From: Haliea sp.
GTDB lineage: Bacteria; Pseudomonadota; Gammaproteobacteria; Pseudomonadales; Halieaceae
DNA length: 64,000 bases
NCBI GenBank assembly: GCA_030730585.1
Contig: JANQUV010000010.1
Coordinates: 31,565-95,564 of the forward strand
Reading direction: 5' to 3'
Shown here: piece after piece, positions 1 through 9,289 of the stretch
Layout of the letters: every line of letters starts with the position of its first letter
Position numbering within the stretch: position 1 is the first letter of the stretch
Made by a program: the position numbers and the translations under genes
The notes under the pieces: model-generated
Told to the model about the DNA's origin: nothing
Databases searched by the model: none
What the model saw: only the letters and a program-made list of their open reading frames with translations

Positions 1-978
1 AAACTCCTCCGGCGCCACCTCAACGGGGAAGCGCACGGCGGGATAGATGTCTCGAGTGTCGGCAACTTGAAATGCAATTTCGTCTAACGACTCTGTGGCC
101 GTGTTCAGCCGCCAGATCTTACCCTGTGCCCAGAATATGATGTCGCGGCTGTCGGGTGTCCACTCCATCTTGGGGTAGAGGCCATGTACCGCCCAGGTTT
201 CCTGCATGTCCAGATCGAGGGCGTCGAAGACCATACGCTCGGTGCCGGTTGCGAGATCCTGGATAAAAAGCCGCGATTGCGCGCGTACGCGCTTGATGTA
301 AGCGAGCTGTTTGCCATCAGGTGAAGGCGTGGCCCGCACGGCGCCGCCGGGGCCGCCTGCAACGGTGCTGATGTCACCGCTGGTGAGGTCAATGCGGCGA
401 ATCTGGAACAGCTCCGTGTTGCTGTCCTGATGGTAGACAAAGGTGTCGCCAGGCGTGGTATTCAGCGAGAAATAGACGCTTTTACCACCTGCACTGAACG
501 CCGGTTCGCCTTGTTCCTTCTGAAACGTGGGGCTTGGGCGAGGCACTAGCATCTGCCCAGTGTTTTGTTTGCCACCGTTTGCGTGGTAGAGCCAGATCTC
601 CCCTGTGCCCAGTGAGCGTGATGTGGTGAAGTGTTTGCGCGCCGCCAGGTAGTTCCCATCCGGGCTGTACTGGGGCTGCATGTCCCAGGCAAAGCCGGAG
701 GTCAGTGCTTTGGCGATGCCGCCCGCAATAGGCAACTCGTACAGGTCGCCCAGAAGGTCGAAGGCGATATGCTTGCCGTCGGGTGAAACGTCCAGGCTCA
801 TCCAGGTGCCTTCGCTGACGCGAATGTTTGGGCTGGTCGCCGGTGCCGAAAAATTGGGTGCGTTGACGTCCCAGCCAGCGCTGCTGTCATCGAGGGCTTG
901 AGATTGGACCTGAGCGGCAGTGCCGGCCATGCAAGCAGCCAGTAGTAAGCAGGTAAGTCTTCGCGGTAGAGTGGGCAT
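1..978 (-). CDS. Exported TolB/PD40-type beta-propeller protein, probably N-terminal part of an amidohydrolase (partial)
   Basis: Open reading frame entering from the left edge; 326 codons are visible and the C-terminus is missing. The start at 978 gives a signal peptide (MPTLPRRLTCLLLAACMAG, then AQ). The visible part has repeated SPDG-type blades (DVSPDGKHIAFDL, QYSPDGNYLAA, PSPDGKQLAYI, WTPDSRDIIFW), the signature of PD40/TolB-like propellers. In the family I recognise, such a propeller precedes a metal-dependent amidohydrolase domain, and the run DLLGDLYELPIAGG near the start is typical of it. The amidohydrolase half lies outside the window, so that part is inference. Divergent from the peroxiredoxin gene, sharing a 134-bp spacer. 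Confidence 0.7.
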   Translation of the reverse strand, partial: MPTLPRRLTCLLLAACMAGTAAQVQSQALDDSSAGWDVNAPNFSAPATSPNIRVSEGTWMSLDVSPDGKHIAFDLLGDLYELPIAGGIAKALTSGFAWDMQPQYSPDGNYLAARKHFTTSRSLGTGEIWLYHANGGKQNTGQMLVPRPSPTFQKEQGEPAFSAGGKSVYFSLNTTPGDTFVYHQDSNTELFQIRRIDLTSGDISTVAGGPGGAVRATPSPDGKQLAYIKRVRAQSRLFIQDLATGTERMVFDALDLDMQETWAVHGLYPKMEWTPDSRDIIFWAQGKIWRLNTATESLDEIAFQVADTRDIYPAVRFPVEVAPEEF

Positions 979-1112
979 GATGATATCCGGGCCTGGCGTC
1001 GCTGAGTTCGCGATGGTTTATGCGGCGCAGTGATCTGGCCGCTGGCAAGCGCGTAGGCTACTACGGACCCTGCTCTGTGTGAAACGGGCGCAATACAGGT
1101 AAAGGAGTTGGC

Positions 1113-1637
1113 ATGAAATTGATTCGATCTTTAGCGCTGCTATGTATGATGGCGTTCGTAATGCCGAGCATGGCAGAGGAGCTGAATGTGGGTGCCGCCG
1201 CACCTGACTTCTCTCTGATGGGCAGTGACGGCAAGCTATACTCACTGGCCGATTTCAAAGGCAAGCAGGCCGTGGTGTTGGCGTGGTACCCGCGGGCTTT
1301 TACTTCAGGTTGTACGGTGGAGTGCAAGTCATTGGCGGAAAACGGCCACCTCATCCGTGAATACGATGTCACCTACTTCATGGCCAGCGTCGACGCAGTC
1401 GAGGAAAATCGGAAGTTTGCTGAGGAAACCGAGGCCGATTTTCCACTGTTGAGTGACCCGGAGAAAAGTGTTGCTGAAGCGTATGGCGTACTGGCGATGA
1501 TGGGCTTCGCCAAACGGCACACTTTTTACATTGGTGTTGACGGTACCATTCTGAAAGTCGATCGCTCTATATCTCCAGCGACAGCTGCGCAGGATATGGC
1601 AGCGAATTTGGCTACATTGGGCGTGCCGAAGCGTTAG
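1113..1637 (+). CDS. Exported peroxiredoxin (AhpC/TSA, BCP/PrxQ-like)
   Basis: A 174-residue thiol peroxidase expected to reduce H2O2 or organic peroxides. A signal peptide (residues 1-21, ending PSMA/EE) points to the periplasm. The thioredoxin-fold core starts at PDFSL; the peroxidatic cysteine is Cys67 in FTSGCTVEC, with a second cysteine at 71. The C-X3-C spacing is one residue shorter than the C-X4-C of E. coli Bcp, so the resolving mechanism may differ. AAAGGAG at 1101-1107 is well spaced for the ATG at 1113. No thioredoxin-like partner is adjacent. Family assignment is firm, exact subfamily is not. Confidence 0.88.
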   Translation: MKLIRSLALLCMMAFVMPSMAEELNVGAAAPDFSLMGSDGKLYSLADFKGKQAVVLAWYPRAFTSGCTVECKSLAENGHLIREYDVTYFMASVDAVEENRKFAEETEADFPLLSDPEKSVAEAYGVLAMMGFAKRHTFYIGVDGTILKVDRSISPATAAQDMAANLATLGVPKR

Positions 1638-1711
1638 TCTCCCTTTTAGGCAGGCCCGCCCACCGTTCTTCGCGCTGGTCGCAGGCCATCCGGGGTGTGG
1701 CGGAGAGGGCC

Positions 1712-3073
1712 ATGTTAAGTACAGGGCAAACACGAGAACTGTTCCGCATGGCACTGCCAATGGTAGTGTCGCAGAGCGCGTTCGCGTTGATGGTGTTTAC
1801 TGACCGTCTGTTTTTGTCCCGCATTGACGCGCTTCACATCGCCTCTGCACTCGGTGGCGGCGTTACGTTTTTTCTCAGCGTGTCGCTGTTTATAGGTGTG
1901 ATGTCGTACGCAACAGCCTTGGTCGCTCAGTATTACGGCTCTGGGCGGCTGGACAAATGCCCTCGCGTGCTCACTCAAGGGTTCCTCATGGCACTCGCTT
2001 GCCAGCCCATTTTGTGGATGATTGCCTGGGGCATGGGGGGGCTATTTGGGGCGATGGGCCACTCCCCGGAACAGGTGGTGCTCGAGCAACAGTATTACTA
2101 CGTGATGATGGGCGGCGCTTTTTTCGCGCTGATGAAAGCCTGCGCCGCCGGTTATTTTTGTGGGATTGGGAGCACGCGGGTTGTCATGATTACCGATGTG
2201 CTGGGAGTGCTCATCAATATCCCGCTTACCTGGGTGCTAATCTTTGGCAAATTCGGTTTTCCAGAGTTGGGCATTCGTGGCGCCGCGCTGGGCACTGTTA
2301 TTGCCGCCGGCTGCACTATGGGTATTTACGCGCTGTTTTATTTTAGCGCCCTGCATCGTGAACGTTTTCGCGTGGCAGAATCTTTTCATTTCGACAGCGG
2401 CATCCTGCGTCGCTACATACGCCTTGGTTTGCCATCCGGCTTCGAAACCTTTGTGGGCGCGGCCACGTTTACCTTGTTCCTGCTGATGTTTCAGTCCTAC
2501 GGGGTTGCCGAGGGCGCAGCTATGGCGATCGTATTCAACTGGGATATGCTTAATTATGTGCCGTTGATAGGTTTGAACATTGCCGTTACCAGCATGATCG
2601 GCCGGTATGTTGGTTCTGCCGATATGACTCGTGCTAACCAGATTATCATCGCTGCGTTCAGTATCGCCTTAAGCTTTTCGACCCTGCTGGCCCTGCTGTT
2701 TGTCGTTTTTCGCACTGAGCTGATCATGGTGTTTGCAACGCCCGAGCAGGATTTTAGCCTGATCGCCGGGCTGGGCAGCCGTATGATGTTGGGTATGGCC
2801 ACTTATGTCCTGGCGGATGCCATTATTATGGTATGTGCGGGTGTGCTGCGCGGCGCTGGTGATACGCGTTGGTTGATGAATACCTCGATGAGCCTGCACA
2901 CGCTGATGCTGATAAGCCAGTATGTTTTGATCAAGCATCTGGATGTAGGGCCAATGGTAAGCTGGTGGGCGTTTGTCGCCATGTTACTGGCGCTGGCTAG
3001 CGTGTACTTAGTTCGCCTGCTGGGGGCTACCTGGCGCAGGCCATCGCGGCTGGCGCGGGTGATGGCGGAATAG
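1712..3073 (+). CDS. MATE-family multidrug/Na+ efflux transporter
   Basis: A 453-residue inner-membrane protein with about twelve hydrophobic segments and the two-fold repeat of MATE exporters (start TRELFRMALPMVVSQ; second half from about LGLPSGFETFVG). The family exports cationic drugs or metabolites in exchange for Na+ or H+. I chose the ATG at 1712 because GGAGAGG at 1702-1708 precedes it at good spacing; a GTG at 1697 would add five residues. It follows the peroxiredoxin by 74 bp on the same strand. The substrate cannot be told from sequence. Confidence 0.9.
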   Translation: MLSTGQTRELFRMALPMVVSQSAFALMVFTDRLFLSRIDALHIASALGGGVTFFLSVSLFIGVMSYATALVAQYYGSGRLDKCPRVLTQGFLMALACQPILWMIAWGMGGLFGAMGHSPEQVVLEQQYYYVMMGGAFFALMKACAAGYFCGIGSTRVVMITDVLGVLINIPLTWVLIFGKFGFPELGIRGAALGTVIAAGCTMGIYALFYFSALHRERFRVAESFHFDSGILRRYIRLGLPSGFETFVGAATFTLFLLMFQSYGVAEGAAMAIVFNWDMLNYVPLIGLNIAVTSMIGRYVGSADMTRANQIIIAAFSIALSFSTLLALLFVVFRTELIMVFATPEQDFSLIAGLGSRMMLGMATYVLADAIIMVCAGVLRGAGDTRWLMNTSMSLHTLMLISQYVLIKHLDVGPMVSWWAFVAMLLALASVYLVRLLGATWRRPSRLARVMAE

Positions 3074-3101
3074 GGCGCTTGAGATGCGTTGGGATGAAAT
3101 C

Positions 3102-3995
3102 CTAGAGGGTTAAAATGCGTCGCAGCAGGCTGCTTTCTGCGCGCTTCTGTTCCCGCAATAACAGCAGTTCCTGCAATTGCTGTTCGACTTGGCCTGCGAT
3201 TTGATCGCGAATCTTCCGCTGTTGCACCTTGCTCAGCGCTCGCTGTGCGTAGCGTTCCAGGTTGACGGGTTCACCAAAACCCAGGTAACAGCGCTGCGGC
3301 TTGGGCAGCAGAGTGCCCAGCGCGCCAATCGGCAGCGGCGGCATCGCGTCGCTGCGCGTGTCCTGCGTGAGCACGCCAAGGCGGCGTAAAACACGCCCTG
3401 GCAGTGAATCCGGCAGCGCCTCGCTTTCAATTAGGTGATCGTAAAATTCCTCTGGCCCAACAATGCCAAACGGTACGATGGTATAGCCGTATTCGGCCGC
3501 CATGCGAATAAAACCGAAACGCTCCTTCCACTGCAGTTGATAGCGTTGGCTATTGGGTTTCACAGCCTCGTGAGCACCGCCAGGAAACACCAGCAAATCC
3601 TGACCATGGGCCATTAGCGCGCTGCACACGGCCGGGTGCCCCATGGCGGCGCCGCGAGCCAGTAGCGCACTTTCCAGACGCGGATGAGTGAACAAAAACT
3701 TGTCGCCCAGTGGCCGCAGGAAGCGTTGATATTCTTGCTGCAAAATTGACACGACAATCAGGCCATCCAAGGCAAACAAGCTGTGGTTGCCGACAAACAG
3801 ACAGGGCTGTTTGGGAATACGTTCAATGCCTCGCACTGTCGGCCGAAAGCAGCGCCTAATGAATTGATGGGCGACTTCAAGGTCGCGCCTGCGCGGTATG
3901 CTGGTGAGCGCAGTCGCTCGTTGAATATGCTGCTGCAGGCGTTCACCGGTGAGTGGCTGATTGTCCCTGTCGAGTGCTGTCATGAGCGTTTCCAT
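3102..3995 (-). CDS. Lysophospholipid/diacylglycerol-type acyltransferase
   Basis: A 297-residue protein with the acyltransferase HX4D motif (GNHSLFALDG) and a downstream FPGG block (LLVFPGGAHEA), the pattern of the MGAT/DGAT-like branch of the LPLAT superfamily. It probably transfers an acyl chain to a glycerolipid or alcohol at the inner membrane. No clear transmembrane helix is seen. The stretch after FPGG (KERFGFIRMAAEYGYTIVPFGIVG) fits that branch. It lies 18 bp downstream of ptsP on the same strand, so the two may be co-transcribed. Ends 28 bp from the convergent MATE gene. Acceptor unknown. Confidence 0.8.
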   Translation of the reverse strand: METLMTALDRDNQPLTGERLQQHIQRATALTSIPRRRDLEVAHQFIRRCFRPTVRGIERIPKQPCLFVGNHSLFALDGLIVVSILQQEYQRFLRPLGDKFLFTHPRLESALLARGAAMGHPAVCSALMAHGQDLLVFPGGAHEAVKPNSQRYQLQWKERFGFIRMAAEYGYTIVPFGIVGPEEFYDHLIESEALPDSLPGRVLRRLGVLTQDTRSDAMPPLPIGALGTLLPKPQRCYLGFGEPVNLERYAQRALSKVQQRKIRDQIAGQVEQQLQELLLLREQKRAESSLLRRILTL

Positions 3996-4013
3996 TGACC
4001 AGACGGCAATATA

Positions 4014-6269
4014 TTACTCACTGCCCAGTAGACGCCCGAGCCCACGCTGGTGCAGTGCACCTTCTAGCAGCGTGCGGATGTCTGCGCTGTTATCCAGTGT
4101 GAGCGCCTTCTGTGCGAGTGTTGCCGCATCCTGCGCCGAAAATGAACGCAACAGCCACTTGATGCGCGGTAGCTTGGAGGCGCTCATGCTCAGGGTGCGA
4201 ATACCAATGCCGAGTAGAAAAACCACCGCCGCCGGATCCGCCGCCATCTCACCGCACAGGCTCAGCGGCAACCCGCTTGTGGTTGCACTGGCGGTAATGC
4301 GGGCTATTTCCTGCAGTACGGCGGGATGGATATGGTCATAGGCCCCGGCGACACGCGGATTATTGCGGTCGAGCGCGAGCAGGTACTGGCTGAGGTCGTT
4401 GGAGCCGATGGAGATGAAGTCGAGGCGTCCCGCCCAGGCGGGCAGCAGTGATATGGCCGCGGGCACTTCCACCATGATACCGACCTGTGGGCGACGCACG
4501 TTCACACCTTCACCGTGCAGTTGTTGCAGCGCGTCGTCAAGAACGCCTTTAAAAGCACTGATTTCGCCGCTGTTACTCACCATCGGCAGCAGGATGTGCA
4601 GGTCTGCGCCGTTTTCCGTCCCGCCTTCTGCTGCGCGCAACATCGCGCGTACCTGGGTCATAAGTAGCGAGCTGTTATCCAGACAGAAGCGAATCCCACG
4701 CCAGCCCAGTGCGGGGTTTTCCTCATGTATCGGGAAGTAGGGTAGTGGCTTGTCGCCGCCAATATCCAGAATACGCATATAAACCGGTCGGCCACGGTAG
4801 GCGTCGAGGACCTGTCGATAGGTGTGTAGCTGCTCTTCCTCTGAGGGGAAGGTCTCGCTGATCATGAAGGGCATCTCGGTGCGATACAGCCCAATGCCCT
4901 CCGCCCCGTTGGCGAGCCCTGGCGAAATATCAGCCAATAGCCCGGTATTGGCCATCAAGCGTACACGCACGCCGTCGGGTGTGGTGGCGGGCTCGTCGCG
5001 CAGGCTGGCAAGCTCTCCCTTGAGCGCTTGCTCGGCGCGCTGCAGGCGCTCGAACTCAAGCCTGATAGAGGGGCTGGGATAAAGAATCACTTGCCCGGTA
5101 TTGCCGTCGACAATCAGCGGGCTGCCATCGTCGATGTTTTTGAGTTTGCCGGTACCCATCACCGCCGGCACGCCCAGCGCGTTCGCAAGCACCGCGGTGT
5201 GTGACAGGCTGGAGCCCTCGTAACAGACGATGGCGGCAAGGCGTAGCGGGTCGCAGGCGGCAATGTCAGACACGCTAACCTTGGCGCCTACCAGAATGAG
5301 TGGGCCGTGCTCGTCTGCGGGTAGATTGGCGCTGGCACCGGCCCAGGACTGGTAGAGCTTGTTGCCCAGGTGATGCAAATCTTCGTTGCGCGCACGCAGG
5401 TAAGGATCTTCCATCGCCAGAAAGACTTCAGCGTAATGATGCACCACCTGGCGTAACGCGCCAGGTAACCACTGGCCAGCGGCGATAGCCTGTTCTACGC
5501 CGAGGCGCAGCCCGGGGTCGTTGAGCAGCATTTGATAGGCTGTAAAGACACCGCTGACCCCTTCGGAAAGTTGGTCCCCCAGCGCCCTGCGCTCGTTTGC
5601 CACGTCCTTGCTTACGGTGGACAGCAGCTGGTGCCATTCGGTGATCGCGGCCGCTGGGTCCTCGCATGGCCGGTCGGGTACGGAATACAGGTCGAGATTC
5701 TCACACAGCCATGCGCTGCCGATGCCCGTGCCCGGCGCACCCTTGACGCCGCGTACTCGCCGCACTGCGCTGGCGGGCGTGTGGACTGCGAGGGGTTCGG
5801 GTGGCAGCACCAGCGCCAGCTGCGTGGAAAGCGTCACCAGAAATGCCTGCTCGTCGGCAGACATCACGCGGCCTTCGCGAGACTGCACCACCAGCACGCC
5901 GACGACGGCGCCGGCGCGCACCACAGGAACACCACAGAAACTGGTGAATTCATCTTCGCGGGTTTCTGCAAGATAGCAGAAGTCCGGGTGAGCGGCGGCT
6001 TTGGCAACATTGATGGGATGGCGAGTCTGCGCCACGCGTCCAACCAGGCCTCTGCCGGCAGGCAGGCGACTGTAGCCTACGGCTTGCTGGTCTAGGCCGT
6101 GGCTTGCGACCAGTACCATTGCACCATCCGCCGCTGCGATATACAGGCTGCAGACATCGACAGCGATTGCGCGGTGAATGGCCTCAACAATCAGTTTGAC
6201 CTGATCTTCAGTGCGGTCCGCCGCAGCGGCGGCCTGCACAATACGGGTGAGTTCCTGCAGCGTATTCAT
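4014..6269 (-). CDS. ptsP: PtsP, nitrogen-PTS enzyme I (PEP-protein phosphotransferase with GAF domain)
   Basis: First enzyme of the nitrogen-related PTS: autophosphorylates from PEP and passes phosphate to NPr, then EIIA-Ntr. An N-terminal GAF domain (about residues 5-150) precedes the enzyme I core. The phosphorylated histidine is His357 in EGSSLSHTAVLA; the C-terminal PEP-binding barrel shows GLYRTEMPFM, SIGSNDLSQYLLALDR and the active-site cysteine in LCGEMAADP. I prefer the ATG at 6269 (MNTLQELTRIV, matching PtsP N-termini); a TTG at 6299 would add ten residues. The usual upstream neighbour rppH is absent here. Length of about 751 aa is normal. Confidence 0.95.
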   Translation of the reverse strand: MNTLQELTRIVQAAAAADRTEDQVKLIVEAIHRAIAVDVCSLYIAAADGAMVLVASHGLDQQAVGYSRLPAGRGLVGRVAQTRHPINVAKAAAHPDFCYLAETREDEFTSFCGVPVVRAGAVVGVLVVQSREGRVMSADEQAFLVTLSTQLALVLPPEPLAVHTPASAVRRVRGVKGAPGTGIGSAWLCENLDLYSVPDRPCEDPAAAITEWHQLLSTVSKDVANERRALGDQLSEGVSGVFTAYQMLLNDPGLRLGVEQAIAAGQWLPGALRQVVHHYAEVFLAMEDPYLRARNEDLHHLGNKLYQSWAGASANLPADEHGPLILVGAKVSVSDIAACDPLRLAAIVCYEGSSLSHTAVLANALGVPAVMGTGKLKNIDDGSPLIVDGNTGQVILYPSPSIRLEFERLQRAEQALKGELASLRDEPATTPDGVRVRLMANTGLLADISPGLANGAEGIGLYRTEMPFMISETFPSEEEQLHTYRQVLDAYRGRPVYMRILDIGGDKPLPYFPIHEENPALGWRGIRFCLDNSSLLMTQVRAMLRAAEGGTENGADLHILLPMVSNSGEISAFKGVLDDALQQLHGEGVNVRRPQVGIMVEVPAAISLLPAWAGRLDFISIGSNDLSQYLLALDRNNPRVAGAYDHIHPAVLQEIARITASATTSGLPLSLCGEMAADPAAVVFLLGIGIRTLSMSASKLPRIKWLLRSFSAQDAATLAQKALTLDNSADIRTLLEGALHQRGLGRLLGSE

Positions 6270-6497
6270 CGAGTGGTGTTCCGGTGCCTGGGTAATCAAC
6301 GGGCTGGCGAAGCGTGCAGCACAAAATGCTAGTATCCGCTAAAAAGGCGGACTCTTGCCAGTCTACTAATGCCGCTGGCAACTTTCTCTGCTGTGGCGGT
6401 GCCACTGGGGAGAAATACCGATGGTTGCCGTGGCCCCGGGCGCGCGACAAGCCGCGGTGCTTGTGCGTATCATGGTAGCTGATGACTGGAGGTTGCT

Positions 6498-8237
6498 ATG
6501 CTACGTGCTGTCTTTACGCTGTTTTTGCTGAGTAGTTGCCTGGCCGTTGCCGCGCCGGCGGATGATTTTCAAAACCTGGTTGACGCACATTGGGCCTGGA
6601 CTCTGGAGCAGTCGCCACAGCTGAGGACCAATCTGGGTGACCCTGCCGCCAACGATCGTTGGGAAGATATGAGTTTGGCGGGTCACGCCCAGCGCGATGC
6701 GCGCCGCGCCGATTTCCTGGCCCAGCTGCAGGCTCTCGAGGTGGCTGCTCTGGATGATCAAGCGCGGTTAAGCCACGCCATGTTACTGCGGCGCCTGCAG
6801 AATGAGCGCAGCGAGTACGCGCTGGGCCTGTACTTGATGCCCATCAATATGCGCCAGGGGCCGCAGCATTTACACACGCTGCAGGAGCGTATCGACTTTC
6901 GCAGTGAGCGCGATTATCAGGACTGGCTGCTGCGCCTGCAGCGGCTGCCGGAACTGATTGCGCAGTATCGTGAAGTGCTGGAGGAGGGCGTGCTGCAGGA
7001 GCGCACGCAGGCTCGCATCGTCATGCAACGTGTGCCCGCACAGATAGACCGACTCCTCGCAGGGGAGCCCTCCGATAGTCCGTTTTACAAGCCATTTCGC
7101 ACACTAGCCGACGGTTTTTCCGCGGCGCAGGGCGCTGACTTGCGCCACAGTGCGACACAGGTAATCCGCAACCAGTTGAATCCGGCGCTTGCCGAATTTC
7201 GTGACTTTCTCAACACCGCCTATTTGCCCGCCTGCCGCGAGCAACCCGGTATCGGCAGCCTGCCCGAGGGCAAAGCCCTGTATCGGTTTCTGGCCGGTTA
7301 TTTTACTACCACGGACATGACCCCGGAGGCCATTCACAATGTCGGCAAGGCTGAGGTGGCGCGGCTGCTGGAGGAAATGGAAGCCGTTAAAAACAGCGTT
7401 GATTTCGAGGGTGACCTGCAGGCGTTCAACGCGTTCCTGCGCTCCGACCCACAGTTTTACTACGACAGCCCCGAGGAGCTGTTGCAGGGCTATTTGGCAG
7501 TTTCCAAGCGCCTCGATCCGGAGCTGGTGAAATTGTTCGGTAAGCTGCCGCGCATGCCCTACGGTGTGCGACCGATTCCCGATGCCATTGCGCCCGACAC
7601 CACCACCGCTTACTACAGCCGCCCCGCCGCCAATGGCACGCGGGCGGGCTATTATTACGTCAATCTCTATCGCCCCGAGGTACGGCCCAAGTACGAGATG
7701 GAGGTACTGTCCGTGCACGAGGCGGTTCCCGGGCACCATCTGCAGATTGCGTTGGCTCAGGAGCTGGAGGGGCTGCCCATGTTCCGCAGCACCGGCGGCG
7801 AAACGGCATTTATTGAAGGGTGGGGGCTGTACTCAGAGCGCTTGGGTTATCAAATGGGTTTGTACACGAACCCTTATTCTCGCTATGGCCAATTGACGTA
7901 CGACATGTGGCGTGCCGTGCGGCTGGTCGTGGACACGGGGATTCACTACTTTGGTTGGAGCCGAGAGCAGGCGATCGACTACTTCACGGCGCATGCGGGC
8001 AAGAGCGAAGCGGATATCGTCAATGAGATTGACCGTTATATTGGCTGGCCAGGCCAGGCGTTGGCCTACAAGATCGGCCAGCTAAAAATTCTGGAATTGC
8101 GCGAACGTGCCGAGCAGGCTCTGGGAGAGGGTTTCGATATTCGCAGCTTTCACGACCATCTGCTGGGTGCTGGCGCGGTGCCGCTGGATGCGCTGGAGCG
8201 GCGTATGGATGCCTGGATTGCTGATCAACAGGGCTGA
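6498..8237 (+). CDS. Exported DUF885 family protein (putative zinc hydrolase)
   Basis: A 579-residue protein with signal peptide (MLRAVFTLFLLSSCLAVAAPADD) and a DUF885 domain covering almost the full length. The family's most conserved block, SVHEAVPGHHLQ with the first His at residue 407, resembles a metallopeptidase zinc site; a second conserved block, FIEGWGLYSERLG, supplies a candidate glutamate. Family members are annotated as likely peptidases, but the substrate is not established. GGAGG at 6487-6491 supports the ATG at 6498. Convergent with the plsC-like gene, with one base between the stop codons. Confidence 0.88.
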   Translation: MLRAVFTLFLLSSCLAVAAPADDFQNLVDAHWAWTLEQSPQLRTNLGDPAANDRWEDMSLAGHAQRDARRADFLAQLQALEVAALDDQARLSHAMLLRRLQNERSEYALGLYLMPINMRQGPQHLHTLQERIDFRSERDYQDWLLRLQRLPELIAQYREVLEEGVLQERTQARIVMQRVPAQIDRLLAGEPSDSPFYKPFRTLADGFSAAQGADLRHSATQVIRNQLNPALAEFRDFLNTAYLPACREQPGIGSLPEGKALYRFLAGYFTTTDMTPEAIHNVGKAEVARLLEEMEAVKNSVDFEGDLQAFNAFLRSDPQFYYDSPEELLQGYLAVSKRLDPELVKLFGKLPRMPYGVRPIPDAIAPDTTTAYYSRPAANGTRAGYYYVNLYRPEVRPKYEMEVLSVHEAVPGHHLQIALAQELEGLPMFRSTGGETAFIEGWGLYSERLGYQMGLYTNPYSRYGQLTYDMWRAVRLVVDTGIHYFGWSREQAIDYFTAHAGKSEADIVNEIDRYIGWPGQALAYKIGQLKILELRERAEQALGEGFDIRSFHDHLLGAGAVPLDALERRMDAWIADQQG

Positions 8238-8238
8238 T

Positions 8239-9030
8239 TCAGGCCTCGCTGCCACTCGCCAGCCTCTCTAGGAGAGGCTGGCCAAGGCATCGGCGAAAGC
8301 GATTTTCCACCTGGTGACAGAGCCCACGCACGTTGCGCTCCGCGTCATATGCCATCGGCGGCAACACCGACACACGCACTGTAGCCGGGCGCAATAGCAG
8401 CGAGCCTTTCGGCAGCGCATCGTGCACGTTGTGCAAAATGATAGGCACAATCGGAACCCGCGCTTTTTTTGCCAGCAAGAACGCGCCGTGGCGGAACGGC
8501 TGCAGGCGGCCGCTGGCGCTGCGTGTACCTTCCGGTGCGATCACCAGTGAGCGTCCGCTGGACAACACACTCTGTGCTGCCTGCAGCACCGCAGATTGGT
8601 CCTGGGCCCCGCGGTCGACAAAGATGGTTCCCGCTTGTGCCAGCAGTGCGCCGAGTATCGGTTTGCTGGCCATTTCCTGTTTGCAGAAGGGCACGACATC
8701 GCGTCGCAGCAGGCGCGCCAGAATCATCGCGTCAAGCAAACTTTGATGGTTGAAAACATAGATCACCGAGCCTGATTGGCGCAGGTTTTCAGTGCCGTCG
8801 ATGTCGAGTTCCAAGCCGGCGAAACCGCAGCCCAGGTCACCCAATAGCTGAGTGACGCGATTGGCGTTGCCGCTGGGTGACTGGCTGAAGCGGCTGCCGA
8901 GTGCTCCTAGCAGGGAGGTCGCTGCCACCGCCTGGCCCGTGAGCAGGGTGCGCAGTACGGATTCCATGTTTGGCAGCGCGTTATCCACGCCGTGCCTCTC
9001 GCTGCTGTGTTGCATGGCTAGAGTGTTCAT
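8239..9030 (-). CDS. 1-acyl-sn-glycerol-3-phosphate acyltransferase-like protein
   Basis: A 263-residue PlsC-family enzyme likely making phosphatidic acid from lysophosphatidic acid at the inner membrane. Visible motifs: NHQSLLDAM (HX4D catalytic motif), FVDRG, and EGTRSASGRL (glycerophosphate binding). The roughly 65 N-terminal residues lack a strong membrane anchor. It is the second LPLAT-type enzyme within 6 kb and differs from the 3102-3995 gene in having EGTRS rather than FPGG. Its 3' end contains a strong hairpin (8258-8282). plsC itself is usually about this length, but paralogues are common, so I withhold the symbol. Confidence 0.85.
   Translation of the reverse strand: MNTLAMQHSSERHGVDNALPNMESVLRTLLTGQAVAATSLLGALGSRFSQSPSGNANRVTQLLGDLGCGFAGLELDIDGTENLRQSGSVIYVFNHQSLLDAMILARLLRRDVVPFCKQEMASKPILGALLAQAGTIFVDRGAQDQSAVLQAAQSVLSSGRSLVIAPEGTRSASGRLQPFRHGAFLLAKKARVPIVPIILHNVHDALPKGSLLLRPATVRVSVLPPMAYDAERNVRGLCHQVENRFRRCLGQPLLERLASGSEA
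8258..8282 (+). terminator. Perfect 11-bp hairpin after the DUF885 gene (candidate terminator)
   Basis: GCCAGCCTCTC pairs exactly with GAGAGGCTGGC around a three-base loop, 20 bp after the DUF885 stop codon. It lies inside the last codons of the convergent acyltransferase gene. No U-tract follows, so it is not a canonical intrinsic terminator; it may instead block exonucleases or reduce read-through. Confidence 0.4.
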
Positions 9031-9289
9031 GATCCTGCCTCGCTAGTGGTCGTGGCACGTGGGGTTGGCGCGTATACAATGCTGCTGATGGCCCGTTCCT
9101 GAACGAGGTGCAGCAAAAATCCTGCCAGTTCGTGCATAGCATCTCTTTTGCCCGTGACACTGTGGTGAATGGGCCGTTACAGTGTGAAGACAGTCGGCTC
9201 GGCGCGTGTTGGCCGCACCAGCGCAGTGCGCGGCCGCAGCGGCGTGCACCAGCATTGGCCAGTGAGGCTCGCTCGGCTACCATGGCGGC

